NCBI GenBank assembly: GCA_038503035.1
Contig: JAVSML010000938.1
Location: 112,987-176,986, forward strand
DNA: 64,000 nucleotides
Direction: 5' to 3'
Source: Crocodylus rhombifer
Lineage: Eukaryota > Chordata > Crocodylia > Crocodylidae
In this document: in pieces, positions 46,724 to 59,020 of the stretch
Layout: every line of letters starts with the position of its first letter
Numbering within the stretch: position 1 is the first letter of the stretch
Notes under the pieces: generated by a model
Told to the model about the DNA's origin: nothing
Database searches by the model: none
Seen by the model: the letters and a program-made list of their open reading frames with translations, nothing else
Translations under genes and position numbers: made by a program

Positions 46724-48883
46724 ATGAGTGCCTTGCTTCTCATGCTCTTGGTATCCATTGTGAACGTGGGCGCGTTGCTAGAAAAGGGCTCGCCAAGACG
46801 GGAAGTCCGGCGGCTGTCGTGCGTGCGATGCTGCGGCCCTTCAGAGCAGCCCGTCTCAGCGTCCTCGTTGCGGTACGCGAGGATGAGCAATGAGCCTGCC
46901 TATTCGGTACCCAAAGTCCGGCCCACTATAGACATCACCATCCTGAAAGGTGAGTAAAGCACGGTAGGAGGGGAATCCTCTTCTACATTTGGCCTATTTA
47001 CCATAACTTCATAACCTCTGTTCTTCCTTTAGAGAGGAAAATACCCATAAACTTCAGTAATTCAACATATATAGTTCATCCAAGAGAGGCACCAGTGGCA
47101 GCTTACTCCCTGTCTGTTGGCACCGATAGGTGGAAGAGATGCTCTCTAGGTCTTTAATGTACCAGATAACAGGAGGGAAAAGATTCAAGTTCAAGATGAA
47201 CAAATTCAGATGGTCCGAAGATTTTTACAGCAAGGGCAAATAACCGATGGAATGAAAGAGTTAACGGACTCTCAACTCACTCAGAGGATCCTGAATCAAA
47301 ACTGGGTCTTTTTTTAAAAATACGTGGTATAACACAGATAGAAATCCTAGGCTTCATGCAGGAGATAGTGGGTGGGTTCAATGATGGCTGTCCTGCTTCA
47401 GGACAGATGAGAGGGTCATCGGGGTCCCTTCTGCCTTGAAAATCTCTGATAAAATGTTGGCATCTTGTTCTCTTCTGCATCAGTCACACCCACAATATCT
47501 CCCCTTCCTCCTCTGTGTATATGCTAATCACTGAGTCAGATATATGAAACAAAGCTGATTTTTGGATACCAACACAGAAGTTCAGTGCAGTCAGGATTTC
47601 ACCTCGTGCTGTCTGTCCTTCGCTTTTGTCACCCTCTCTCAGTATTTGGTACTGGTCACCTAAATTAAACTGGTGCATCTTTCCCTATCTTCCCTGGTCT
47701 AACTTCCCTTGTAAACTACTTCTCTGAAATGAGTTTAGTTGTGTAACTATATCTAGCTCTAATATGAGCCCCGAAAAATCACTTTCTGCAAATATTTGTA
47801 TGAAGGCAGTTTGGATTTTGCAACTCAGAGAGGTGCAAACATGGGGAAGGTAAGTTCTGGAGAGTAGGGACCAGAAGTTTGATCAACAGTTTTTCTCATA
47901 CTTTGCCTGCATTTTTTAACAAAGACTATCGCCTAATTAACTAAACAGAAAATAGCACTGTAACCTTCACTTCCTGTCACATTTTACACGTGTTCTTGAC
48001 TTCTTTAGTTTAATCCTTCTAATAATTTTGGCCATAAAACATAAAGCAAAATTAAAGGGGAGTCCTCCTTTTTCTGGGTTATCAACATGGGCCGCCCAGC
48101 AGTATGGCCTTGTGGGAGTTGGGATAAGGATGGTCCAAAATTCAGATTTAGATGGGTATTTAAGAATGACAAGATCTCCTGAAGGCACCTGGAGAGTTTC
48201 TATCGGGTTGAACATTGGTTGCCTCCATCCAGATGTGTTTGTGCTTGAATATTGGCTGCCTCCCTCCATCCCGATATATTTGTGCCCGGTGTTATAAATG
48301 CATCGGTTTTGGAAACGAGTCCTTTGTGATTACAGGAGAAAAGGGCGAGATGGGAGACAGAGGAAATCCTGGAGCAGTTGGAAAGGAGGGAGCACGAGGG
48401 CTACGTGGTTATAACGGACAGAAGGGTCAGAAAGGCCAGTCTGGCCCATCAGGCCATTCCTGCAAACAACTATATGCCGCTTTCTCGGTGGGCCGGAGGA
48501 AGCCTCTCCACAGCTCCGATTATTTTGAGCACGTCACTTTTGACACCGAGTTCGTCAACCTCTACAAACACTTCAACATGTTCACGGGGAAGTTCTTCTG
48601 CTACGTGCCGGGGATCTACTACTTCAACCTGAATGTCCATACCTGGAACTTCAAAGAGACCTACCTGCACTTAATGAAGAATGACAATGAAGTGGCTATC
48701 CTTTACGCCCAGCCCAGTGATCGGAGCATCATGCAGAGCCAAAGCCTGATGTTGGAGCTACAGGAGGGGGATGAGGTCTGGGTGAGGATGTTTAAGCGGG
48801 AGAGAGAGAACGCCATTTACAGTGAGGAGTCTGATATCTACATCATCCTCAACGGCCATTTAATTAAGCCAGCCATAGAGTAG
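46724..48883 (+). CDS. C1QTNF8: C1q/TNF-related protein 8 (two coding exons)
   Basis: Secreted collagen-C1q domain protein of the CTRP family; such proteins assemble as trimers and higher oligomers outside the cell. The coding sequence joins 46724-46949 and 48336-48883 (774 nt, 257 residues). The donor at 46950 is GTGAGT and the acceptor ends CAG at 48335; the join rebuilds a split Gly codon (residue 76) inside ILKGEKGE. Residues 1-17 are a hydrophobic signal peptide; CVRCC lies at 33-37; an unbroken Gly-X-Y stretch runs from 76 to about 117; the C1q domain runs from about 121 to the end, with FDTEFVNLY, the NVHTW segment and SIMQSQS. The N-terminal Cys motif, YAR, and VRPTIDI in place of the INI(T) glycosylation sequon of CTRP1/CTRP6 favour CTRP8. 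No N-glycosylation sequon is visible. ATG 46724 is chosen because it follows an intron acceptor and opens the signal peptide. The length fits the family. Paralogues C1QTNF1 and C1QTNF6 are the alternatives. Confidence 0.85.
46950..48335 (+). other. C1QTNF8: Intron between the two C1QTNF8 coding exons
   Basis: The intron begins GTGAGTAAAG and ends TGTGATTACAG, in phase 1 within the collagen glycine codon. Its pyrimidine tract is weak. It contains a degraded LINE tail (about 47195-47455) and otherwise no recognisable feature. A small frame running through the 3' part of the intron into exon 2 (48215 onwards) is read-through and not an alternative start, because its N-terminal part has no signal peptide. 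Confidence 0.8.
47195..47455 (+). mobile_element. Old CR1/L2-type LINE 3' tail inside the C1QTNF8 intron
   Basis: The segment ends with the degenerate LINE 3' consensus (GAGAGGGTCATCGGGGTCCC followed by TTCTGCCTTGAAAATCTCTGA) and upstream shows the 'aatggaatga' and 'caggag' landmarks of amniote CR1/L2 tails. It is strongly diverged and non-coding. Confidence 0.55.
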
Positions 48884-49864
48884 CCAGCCTCCTGGCTACG
48901 GGCCTTCAGTGCTTTGGTGAGGCTTATAACTATCCCCCCTCTTAGAAGTGCACACATGTGTATCAGTATGGTAATGACCCCACTCCAGTGGATATCTTTA
49001 GGGCCTGCTTGAAAACCAGCAGCCAGATGATCTGCTTCTCGCGTTGTTAACCGGTAATGTTTTTATACACGTGGGAGGAAAGCGGGGTATGCGTCTATGA
49101 AGAAAGGGAAATGGGGCATACTGGCAGAACCAGGCAGCATTTCATAGCGATGCCATCGTGCGAGTACCAAGCAAACCTCAGCCCTTCTGTGGGATCCCAA
49201 TCCCACAGCCCAGTCTACAAAAACAGGCCGCAGCATCTCTGCTGAATCAGCCAGCGGAAAATCTCAGATCAAAAACGCGACATTTTTCTTTAAGTATCAC
49301 CTCTCTTCTGCTATTGTAACTCCATCACCTAATATGCTGACCAGCAAGTATTTTAAACCCATGCATAGTCCCACTGGAATGGGCCTATATATGTATAACT
49401 GTACTTTGTATGAAGGTGCTACCTAAAAGATCATGGCATAGGATATCATGCATTATCTTTCCTTTTTAATGATAAACACTGCACTGTTGCTTAGGGGCTG
49501 AGTTTCAGCGTGACCCATCATTGCAATGGAAACCACAGGGAGCGGTGAGGGGTGGAGACCGCTGAAATGTAGGCACTGGACTCTATACTTTCCAGTACTC
49601 TACAAACCGCATGGAGGAATCATCTTTCTGCAGGCTGCGCTCTTTATTTCTTGTAATTCACTGCAGGTAATGGTGAAATGTTATGTGCTAGAAACCGAAA
49701 ACAGGCTTTTTTTTATTATTATTGTTCCTCCTACTCCACACACACGCTGATCTGCATTGTATGGAGGAGTCATTAAATTGCAGTGCAGCGTATGTTTTGT
49801 TCGGCTAATTATTTCGTTGCTGTACGTCTCCTGTTGCCAACTGTTTAACCTGAGAATTAGTTGA

Positions 49865-49870
49865 AATAAA
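49865..49870 (+). promoter_or_regulatory. Poly(A) signal AATAAA, likely for C1QTNF8
   Basis: This is the first canonical AATAAA I find downstream of the C1QTNF8 stop codon. It would give a 3' UTR of about 1 kb (48884 to about 49890). A T-rich stretch (TGTTTTCCTTG) follows within 40 bp. The 3' UTR shows no recognisable repeat. Earlier non-canonical signals cannot be excluded. Confidence 0.5.
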
Positions 49871-49889
49871 AATAGTGCTTTGGATGCAT

Positions 49890-52437
49890 CATCTCTGTTT
49901 TCCTTGCTTCTTATACACTTTTCACAGCACAGAACTAAAAGCCGCAAGCTGCAAACCCAGGCCTGTGTTACCAAGTAGGATGATGAGTTTAATGACACAT
50001 GCACCCTTAAGTAGGCCAGATATTGGACAGAGACCACTTTGGTAATCATATGTGCAAAAAGGGGGCCAGGGGGAGGAAACAAACCCCTCTCAAACTTTTA
50101 CTGGCTTGTTTATGTGCTATTTTGCTCCATTGCCAAAAAGCTAATGCAGATTTCTAGTGAGGGTCTAATGAGCTTATTACTAGAGGTAGTTACACCACCA
50201 GCCTGGCCTACATTCAAACCAGCAATGTTCAGGAGCTGGGTTTCATCCCACACCGCCTCTGCCTTCGCAAGTGCCAACCCCCGTTCCCATCCTGGGCTGC
50301 AGCAGCGCTGGAAGGGAGAGCGAGGAGGCTCGTAAACAAGCACGGGAGACAGTGAGTGGGTTTGATGCCGATTCTCCGCTGACCCGCCACCTGATAAATC
50401 GTTCCTTGTAAGCAAACAAAAGCCCCAGTCACCTAAATCAGCCCGTGGTGCAATTAGGAAAAAAAAAAAAGCTTCCATTAGGATGGTGCTAAGCGTCCTG
50501 CTGACTACGTTGCTTATTTGAAGCAGGCACTTAGTCCTGAAATCATGAATGCAAAAAGCAAAGGTGCCAGCGGCACCGGATTTACTCAAGGCATTTGCAG
50601 ATTTTTCCTGTGCTATTTATCACGCTCAGGATAGTTTAAAAGCTTTTCTTTCCCATCTCCTGCTTTCGAATCAGTCCCATTTGACCGAATCGAGCCTGAA
50701 ATCGGACAGTCTGGGTTTCCTGGAAGGTTTACGGCTTCATTGCACGGGCTGGCAGCGTAACTGTAAGGGATACACGCGAGGCGAATGGGGTAGGGCAGAT
50801 ATATGGTGATGCTCATGTTATAACAGGGCTGCTGAGCATTTTTGACTTGTCAGCCAGTTCTGCCACAGCTTTCCCTCCCACTATGCAATTGGGTACATTT
50901 ACTGTGATTAAAAGGAAAAAAACCTAACCCTCTCTCAAAATGTCATAACCCAGCTGGTGTTATTGACAGTGTGTAATCCGGCACTGAAAAAAAGTAAAGA
51001 ATACACGGACAGAGATTGCTAATGTTCACCCACATTGACTTTTGCAAATGTTACTTTCTCCCAGGAAGGGAATAGAAACCCTAATAAATCCATAACACCT
51101 ACACAGGCAATTAGAGAGACTCAGATTATCTCTTTGGGGCAGGACAGATTCAGCACAGCCGGTGACTGATATGCCTAATGTTATTGATAAGTAAATCAGT
51201 AACGATGCACGGGTTCAAGAGACAGAATAACCTTTCAGAGGAGGGCGTTGTTGCCACTTTGTGCACTACTGGTTATTTGCAGTATAGTAAAGCCGGGACG
51301 CCTCATCCGACTGCAGTCCCATTGTGTTCAGTGCTGTTAAAATGTCAGGCTGGCCTTATCTTCAAGAGCTGAAGTGGACAAGACAGCTAAAAAGGTGGGA
51401 GACAAAACGATCAGCCCATTTTACAGATGGAAATAGAGGCAAAAACAGGTATTGATGAGGCTCGTGTAGAGAAATACAACGAAACCTGCATTTCCCAAAG
51501 CGCATCCCATGCTTTAAAGAAGGTCCTATTGCTTTTCTTGCAGGTGTCTACTACAGTCCTGGGGAAGGTGATGACCCAAGGAGGTACTGGCATCCCCTTC
51601 AGCATCTGCAACACCTCCTGCTCCCATTTCTCCTCTTGTAGGCCACAGTTCATGTGGTTTTGTCTGAACCACAACTCCTGCTGAGCTCGGTGAGGATTCA
51701 CACTGAAGACAGAGCATGGCTCTGACCAGTGCCCAGGTGCTCAGGACTCATGTGCACCCAGCACCTGCACCAGTCTTCTCCTCCTACTGCAGCTCAAGGC
51801 TGAGTGAGGAAATGCCAGGTCTCTCCCTTAAGCAGGCAGGTCTGATGAGGAAGCCTGTGGGATTGGCTATCATCTGGTAATGGAGCCATGTTATCTCTCC
51901 CTCTTTATCCTTGCCTTTTAACTCCAATGTCCACAGCCAGCTGCCCATGCAGGTCCAAGCGGAGTTGGGCACCTCAAATGCAACTCTAAATAGAGCCTGT
52001 TCCACCAATACCTCTGCCTTGACTTTAGTATCCATTAGCACTTCCTTGCTTTACCTCTGAGAGTAAGACACCTCCCTCTAATTGCCAGCTTTTTTTTTTT
52101 TCTTTCCTGACACTGGTTTACAAACTCTGTGGGGCAGCAGGATGGGAAAATACTCATCGTGCAATGGCCAAAGCCTTGGCCACCATCCCAAACCCCCTCT
52201 GCAAGCCCAGAGTGTCTGAATATCCCAGCGTAGATCTAAACAAGGATTCAATCATCGTGCTAATTACTAGCTGTTGTTAGGTACCAGAGTAAACAGCCCA
52301 TTGAGACGCATGAAAATAAATCATGCCTCGCAAAACTGTTGTCTGCCTGTTTGTGCTTGGTGGGTCACAAAGAGCGGAAAGAGCTAATTGCTTCACTTCA
52401 CTTCCATTGCAATGAGAATATATAAAAATGTTTCTAG

Positions 52438-52441
<4 letters not shown>
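49890..52441. other. Intergenic, no gene seen
   Basis: Frames of up to 159 codons (50589 to 50110, minus strand) carry no recognised domain. About 50590-50760 is repeat-free. Confidence 0.45.
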
Positions 52442-52472
<31 letters not shown>

Positions 52473-52530
52473 TGTATTTTTTATATATATATATCTATTT
52501 TTTATATATCTATAGATATAGATATAGATA
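52442..52530 (+). repeat. (AC)14 followed by TA-rich microsatellite
   Basis: AC dinucleotides at 52442-52469, then TATATATA and GATATA runs up to about 52530. Confidence 0.9.
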
Positions 52531-52639
52531 TATATTAGGAGGAACTGAAGCTTGGAGAGGGAAGACTAGGGAAGGTGCAATAATCATCATCTACAATTGC
52601 AAAAAGGGTTGTTAGGAAAAAGATAGTAATTGCATGTGT

Positions 52640-52905
52640 CTAGAGAAGGCAAGGCAACAAGTAATCAGCTTAAATCACAAGATGGATTTAGTTTACATAT
52701 TAGAAAGATCCTTGCAACTCCACAAGTGGTTCAGCACTGGAACAGATTCCCTGGAGAAGCTGCAGCAGCATCTATCACAGGTCTCTTTTAGCTGCTGGAT
52801 AGGCAAAAACTCCCCTGGGCTGGTTGAGACAAGAAGGATCCTGATAGGGAATAGAGAGTTTGCTGGAAGACCTCCTGCAGCTCTTCTAGCCCTATATTTA
52901 TGCTT
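52640..52905 (+). mobile_element. Degenerate CR1 3' end
   Basis: GTGGTTCAGCACTGGAACAG, then ATTCCCTGGAGAAGCTGCAG and CAGCTCTTCTAGCCCTATAT keep CR1 order with heavy divergence. Confidence 0.55.
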
Positions 52906-55321
52906 CCAGTTGCCACTGTCCCATACACAGGCCTGAGTGCTGGGTGTTTCTGAAGCCTGCTTGTTCCACTGTTCTTCCTTTTGTAAGCAAATTGTCAGCT
53001 TTGCCCACACAACCCATTCTGCAAATCCAGTGGGAACGCTGGAAAAGCCATTTCTTCCATCAAAACTCACTTCATACTCCCAAAGAAAAAAAAATTAATT
53101 GCCTTTTGCACTTCTGATTTGAATGGCAAGATGCTGCAAACACAGTATCCACTATCGCCTAAACATTTGTAATGGCATTAAATAGGTTTCCATCTCTTCC
53201 TCTTCAGTAGAGGTGTTAAGAATTTCTGCAGTTTATTATTTTGTTCTTTTTTTTTTTAACAGCTTATTTTCTCCTACTTCAAGCTCTACCAGAAAAAGGT
53301 AGGCTATTTGTGCCTGCCCCAAATATTAAAATGCACCTACACTCCACATGTAATGCAAACACCTTTGTATCAGAGCAGTAATTCTGGTGGGGTTGCTTGC
53401 CTTTTTTTGTTTTTTTAATCTATCATACCTTATTGACTCCAGAAAAAAATTGAACCGCTTTGCAAATGCATCCTGTAGTAGGAACCCCCAACTGCCAGCA
53501 CTGAAATGCACCTGCCTTTCAAAGAGGAAGAGGTGGGAGAAGGGATACACCCAGCACTGTTTCTGTGGAGGACTCTGCTAGAACAGTTCATCTGTTATTA
53601 GTCCGGGGGCAAACTAAATTTGCACTGATTGGACCTGACCCCGAAGAAGAGCAGATATCAATGAGGGTGAATGGGTGCCATGGGTCTGCCACTTGAGACA
53701 GACTCCCAAATCCCACACTTCATGGCAAGATGAGGAATTGATTCTCTGCCAGCCCCCAGCAGCTGGTGGAGGTCTGACTCATCAGTGCACTGACCCTCCC
53801 CTCCATCACTGCTGTAGGACACTGCAGCTATAACAAGACTATACATAGTGAAGCTGTGGAGGTAGTTCAGTAATTAATGGGTGTCTCCGTTTGCACCACA
53901 AAATGCTATGCTCAGGCTCCCTTATGACTTGCAAATTTGATAATTCATTACCTCCCCCCCCCCTTTTTTTTTTGCTTGATTGCACCAGGGGAAGTGTTGC
54001 TTTATGATTTTTCAGTTTCTACAAAGCTATTAAAATTAACATAATTACTTCATCAGTTTTTTTCTTTGCTCGGTGACTCTGTTCTGCCACACACAGGCTT
54101 ATGAGGGGAAGGAACTAATACACTATATTATGCATTTGGAAGCACTAATCAGTCCTAATGAGAGAACAAAACAGGGGTCAGGAGGGAAATTCTCCATCCA
54201 CTCAAACAAGGAAAAGCCCTGTGTTTTGAACAGGGATTCAGAAAAGACTTGGCCCTGGTTTTAAGCACAGCATACCTAGAGGGCTTTTTGACAGCCTCTT
54301 CTTAAGGGAAGCTGTTGCTTAAATTTCCCATTTATATAGACTGACATCAGTCTACCCAGAATCCACCTGAAACTGCTTTTGCAAGTTGAGAAACTATATA
54401 AAGCACCTGCAAAGGTAATTGCTATATCTTTAATCCTATTGCAGATAGAGGCCTTTAGATCTGGAGAGACAAGCACGGTGGTGCGCAGTGTAGTGAGGAG
54501 AGAGCAGAGAAGAAATTGTGTATAAGAAACTTATTTTACTAGCCAGCTATTAGGAGAGCACTGGCTAAAGAGCATTTGTCTCCTTAATGCTTAGAAGATT
54601 CAATCTATTGATTTTAATTCTAGAGCAGAATAAGGGGTCTGGGGGGTCTTTTGAACAGCTATATCATTATATAAGTTTAATCCTTGGGATACCTGGGTTC
54701 TATTTTTGATGCTATAATTGTCCTACTGGCTATGGGGAAAAAGCATTATCTTTATAAGAAGAAGCAAATACTTCCCTGTTATGACTGGGCCTGAGAATCC
54801 TCTATGGAAAGGACTCTAGAATGAGTGCATGGGTTAAATAAACAGTTACTGCTATAACCTGTGATGTTGGGCAAGTGCTGGGCTATTCCAGCTAGTATAT
54901 AGGAGCTTGAATACTATATACTACTACTACATACCCCTTTTTCTCTGATACATTAATGGAAAAAATAAATTCTGGTCTTGTTCAATGGGTACTCCTTGTT
55001 CTCTCTCTCTCTTGCTTTAATTGTACTACCACTCTTTCCTACTCTCTCGTCTTAATTGGCTTTGTAATGGTGTGGCCTCTGCTAGCTCTGCCTGGTTAGA
55101 AAAAAGGTTTTTGTTAGGTATGCAGCAGCAAATAAATCTCATAGCTCCAATTTGGAGCAATTTTCCATGTTGAAGCAATTCTTGCTTTGGCTTGATATTT
55201 AATCGCTCTAAAAGCAGTTTCTATCTTGTTAGTAGTCCATGTTTTTTTCTCTCACTGGAGAAGTTAAGTAGTTAATGCATATTAGGCTTAACTACCCTGA
55301 CAAAATGCAGCAGGTAGGACT
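52906..55321. other. Intergenic, no gene seen
   Basis: Short frames and homopolymers only. Confidence 0.55.
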
Positions 55322-55470
55322 CTTGTTTAACAGATGGGTAAACCAAGGCACTGAAGTTAATTGACTCACTCAAATCTACATACCCATAGTGAATCAGCAA
55401 GGTAGCTGTGGATAAGACCCGGACCAGAGGGCTATCTCCCAGTCCCCTGCACTAACTATGAAAACAATCT
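55322..55470 (-). mobile_element. MIR-like SINE remnant
   Basis: TTTAACAGATGGGTAAACCA then AGGCACTGAAGTTAATTGAC and GATAAGACCCGGACC follow the complement of the MIR core and tRNA-related part. Confidence 0.65.
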
Positions 55471-55852
55471 GCCTCTCCAAGCCCAGGAAGGGACCTTGGC
55501 AGATCAAGTTTGCTGCTATAATCCTATGTATTTCAGGCTAGGACACACAAATCCTGACACCCAGTCCTATGCTCCAGCCATTAGATGCAGCTTACTCTTT
55601 CTCTTCTCATCCCTCACTGTATGAATACGGCAGGTCTTTGCTTTCTTCTAGCAGCTAATGTCCTAAGCTTAGCAGAAACTGGTAAATACTGGGACCTGTC
55701 TCTTGAATCGGGGGAGAGACTGGCCAGCCCTCCTCCTTGCTGTGGTTGTTATATCATCCTTTCCGGTTCCCCTGAACATTGGCTTTGCTGTTTAAAGTTC
55801 CTGCCATGAACACCCAGAGCAGGGCTTGACAATATGTGCATATCTCCCTGGC

Positions 55853-55999
55853 ATGACAAAAGGTATTTATACCCAAAAGCTTGCAAAGAAGAATATTTTC
55901 CAACTATTTTATTAGACCAATTGAAAGATACCAGATTTGCCCAAAGAACTTTGTCTAGCTATGTCCTTAGACCAGCCTGGCTACAACCTATACACCTGT
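55853..55999 (+). repeat. Dispersed repeat family R1, copy 2 (with extended 3' part)
   Basis: Same order as 28085-28192, extended by TTGTCTAGCTATGTCCTTAG then ACCAGCCTGGCTACAACCTA. Confidence 0.7.
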
Positions 56000-56472
56000 A
56001 ACATGGAAGATATCTCGCCAGCAGGCACTTTAGTGCTTGCATTATCCTACAGCTCAATCATGGTAGGAGTCCCAGATGTGCTGATCTGCTCACGAGCCCT
56101 TGTGTTTCTTTAGAAGTGTGTCGAGCAGCTCCCCTCTCATCTGCTGTAATGGCACTACGAATGCCAGGATCCCTCTGATTTCCTGCAAAAGAACTGGACT
56201 TGGGGTAGGTTCAAAATGTGTACGTGGTGGTGTGACCTAAGGGTACACAGAGCGAGGACTGGCTTCAGCTGCACACAGCAGGTCCTGGTCCAGGAGGCTG
56301 TCTGGTATCAGCAACTGCTTGCCTACACAGGGGCAATATGCATCCATTATGTGGCTGTACCCGGTGGGAGTTTTAACTCCTCAGTAAATCACTCGAGTCA
56401 TTACAGACTCCAGGTGGATCACACTACTGCCCTGACACTGATTCCTTGCTGCCTCTAATGCAGTCTCCCATT
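56000..56472. other. Intergenic, no gene seen
   Basis: An 80-codon frame (56216-56458) shows no domain. Confidence 0.5.
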
Positions 56473-56577
56473 GCCTGAAGAAGGGTGTTTGTGCCTGCAA
56501 GCTCGCGAAGAACTTTTTCCCCAACTATTTAGTTGGTCTAATAAAATATATCACATCTACCCAAAGAATCTCGCCTT
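56473..56577 (+). repeat. Dispersed repeat family R1, copy 3
   Basis: CTGAAGAAGGGTGTTTGTGC, AAGCTCGCGAAGAAC, then CAACTATTTAGTTGGTCTAA. Confidence 0.7.
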
Positions 56578-58457
56578 GCTGCCCCTTTAAGAGCTTGATG
56601 GCCTCTCTGCCAGCCCATAGATTGCTCTGCTCTGTTCCCTGTGATTTCTGGTGGTTTTGGCCAATGGGGCACATTGTGGGGACAGGGTTGTGCAGGTAGG
56701 AAAGGGGATGCAGTGGGGATCAGCCTTTCCACACTGGGGTCTCAAACCCTTTCCCAAGAAGTGAGCAAAGCTGATCTGGGGAACAAATTCGCATCCTTCC
56801 CGCTCATGAGCACCTGGGTCATACTCCTCTATTCCCCATGGTAGGGGATACTCATAGTTGCTCTCTCTTCATGCCTGCCCGGAGCCCTCATTGCACTGAA
56901 AGCTGCTTGCAGCAGGGACAAGCCTGGGGGGTTGAGCCTTACAGCTGCCCAAAGGTCCCTTTTGCCTTAAATGATCTGGCTAGGGGAATACTTCACTGCC
57001 CACCTTGTCCAATAAACACTGCTTGCAAATAGCTCCCCTTTAAACATCAGTGAACCTCCCTCATTATTGTCCCTCAATTCTTCCTTAACGCTTTCCTTTG
57101 CTGTGATGTCAATTGAAAGTTTAACAGTGGCTCAGAATCGTGTGCTGACCAAAACTGTCTCCCGGTTTCTCTGTAAGGTGCAAATCTACCCTGCTTGCTT
57201 TCAAACTAACACGGCTAACTACGTCTCTTCTGGTTTCTCTTGTCTTTAGTCTAGCAGCTTCTTGCTCAGGGACCACCTTCTTATCCCGGATCTGGAACGC
57301 AGCCATCGTATCCAGATTGTAATCCGTGACTAGGGCATGCCTGATGCTACCAAAAGTCAAACGGCAGCAGCAATGGGGATGAGTGGTATTTGGGAGCAGG
57401 ATAGCGATTCGGACAAGATGCCATCACAGTTGCCATGCCCACTTCTTCTGGAAGAGGCTTTCTGAATGAATGGTGGTACCAACAAATGGCTAGTTTTGGG
57501 CTCCAGCAAATTGTGTTTGGTTTTCGATCAATGGGGAAACTCTGCTTTTACAACAGGAACTGCCAGATCACATGTCTGCAGATAAGGAAGCTGAGCAACA
57601 AATAAAGCTAATGGGCTGTGTTTGGATGAGTTGAATGGGACTTAATGACTATAGTAAGAAGCTATTCACTAACACAGACTTAAAGTAGCTGCTCCGGATA
57701 ACCTGGAGCAGATAAAATATGAAAGCGTTAAAACAAACAGAAACCACTTACAGGCCTTGGGGTAATATATAGCTGAAAGGCTGTGCGAGAGACTTTGGAC
57801 TGACTGTGTGATACGGAAGCAAGTCTCCAGCCATGCCCTTTGCCCTTGCGCCGGCTTGGATGGGGGAGCTGGCATAGCATTTCTGCAGCAACCCAAGTGC
57901 TGCACCCTGGGCTCGGGCCTGAGCTGTGCAGGGGGTCTTCTGTGAAGGTGAGGGGGGAGCGACACGGATGGCAGGGCAGAACAGAGTCGACCCAGATGTC
58001 ACGGAGCAAGTGCAATCTTCTGTCCAGCAATACTACCGATGAACAATGAGGGAAGGCACCGTGGCTGGAGCGCCTTCGAGGGGGAGCGGGGAGAATAGTT
58101 GGATGGTAGACCTTAGCGAAGTAGGGCATCACAGACCTCTTGCCAGATCATGGTGCACCACTCCATGGGTTGCTAAAGCTGCTAATTCCTTACTCACCGC
58201 CTCCCAATACACATTCCCTCCTGGTTTTTCTGTTGTAGCCTTGGGTTGACGTAGGAGATGGCAGGATTTCAGCTAACTTCCCAGTGAAGCCCCAGAAAAA
58301 CCCTCCTGTCCATCTCACGTGCCTTTCCAGTCTCTGCCCAAGGCCAGATCCCATGCAGGTCTGAGCATCCGCTGCAAGGTGGTGAGCTTCTGGCTCTTTA
58401 CGTAAGAATAAAGCCTGCATTAAGGATGTGCAGATGGACACTATCATCTATTTAATA
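56578..58457. other. Intergenic, no gene seen
   Basis: CAAACTAACACGGCTAACTA near 57200 resembles the far end of family R1-type repeats. Frames of up to 134 codons show no domain. Confidence 0.4.
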
Positions 58458-58748
58458 CAGTATAAATCCGGACATCAGAAATCTGGAATTTATTGAAAAT
58501 CTGACACTTTTTAAAGCGACACCCCATCAGGGAGTAGCAGCAACTGGTCCCAGAACAGCAGAGGGGGAAGCTTGCACGCGGAGGTTGCTGCCGCCATCCG
58601 TCGTCCCATGCTGCCACGCCGTGTGTGGCAGCTGCTTCGGGATCGGCCACTGCTACCCCCCCGCTCGCTCCAGGACCGGCTGCCGCTCCAGTTTCAAAAA
58701 CCCAAATTTTCATGTTCCCAAGCATGCCGCACTCATGAGGTTGTACTG
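58458..58748. mobile_element. 291-bp Tigger/pogo-like MITE
   Basis: Flanked by TA on both sides (58456-58457 and 58749-58750). The left end CAGTATAAATCCGGACATC and the complement of the right end, CAGTACAACCTCATGAG, resemble pogo-class termini. The middle (58570-58690) is CpG-rich. No transposase frame. Confidence 0.5.
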
Positions 58749-58934
58749 TATTGCCATGCGCAGCTGCAAGGGGGTATATCTCTTTGATGACAAAGAAGGA
58801 CTAGTAATGCAGTCATAAATCCATATGTATCAAATACAGTGTTTGAACCTGTTTTCTTTCCCCAAAGGATGGAGTAACTCAGCTGAAACTTATACCTCTA
58901 CTGAGAAGCCATGACCGAGGAATCCTACCACTGG

Positions 58935-59020
58935 CTCTATCGTTAAATGCTTGTGTGAACTTAGCCAAGTCATTTCATCATCTCGGCTTCCATTTCCATC
59001 TCTTTTTAACTTCCCCTCCA
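58935..59020 (+). mobile_element. MIR-like SINE remnant
   Basis: TGTGTGAACTTAGCCAAGTC then ATTTCATCATCTCGGCTTCC matches the MIR core order. Confidence 0.55.

Noticed and set aside
48215..48335. Upstream extension of C1QTNF8 exon 2 as an alternative N-terminus
   Set aside because: It is intron sequence with an AG acceptor at 48335; the spliced exon 1 supplies the signal peptide and Cys motif.
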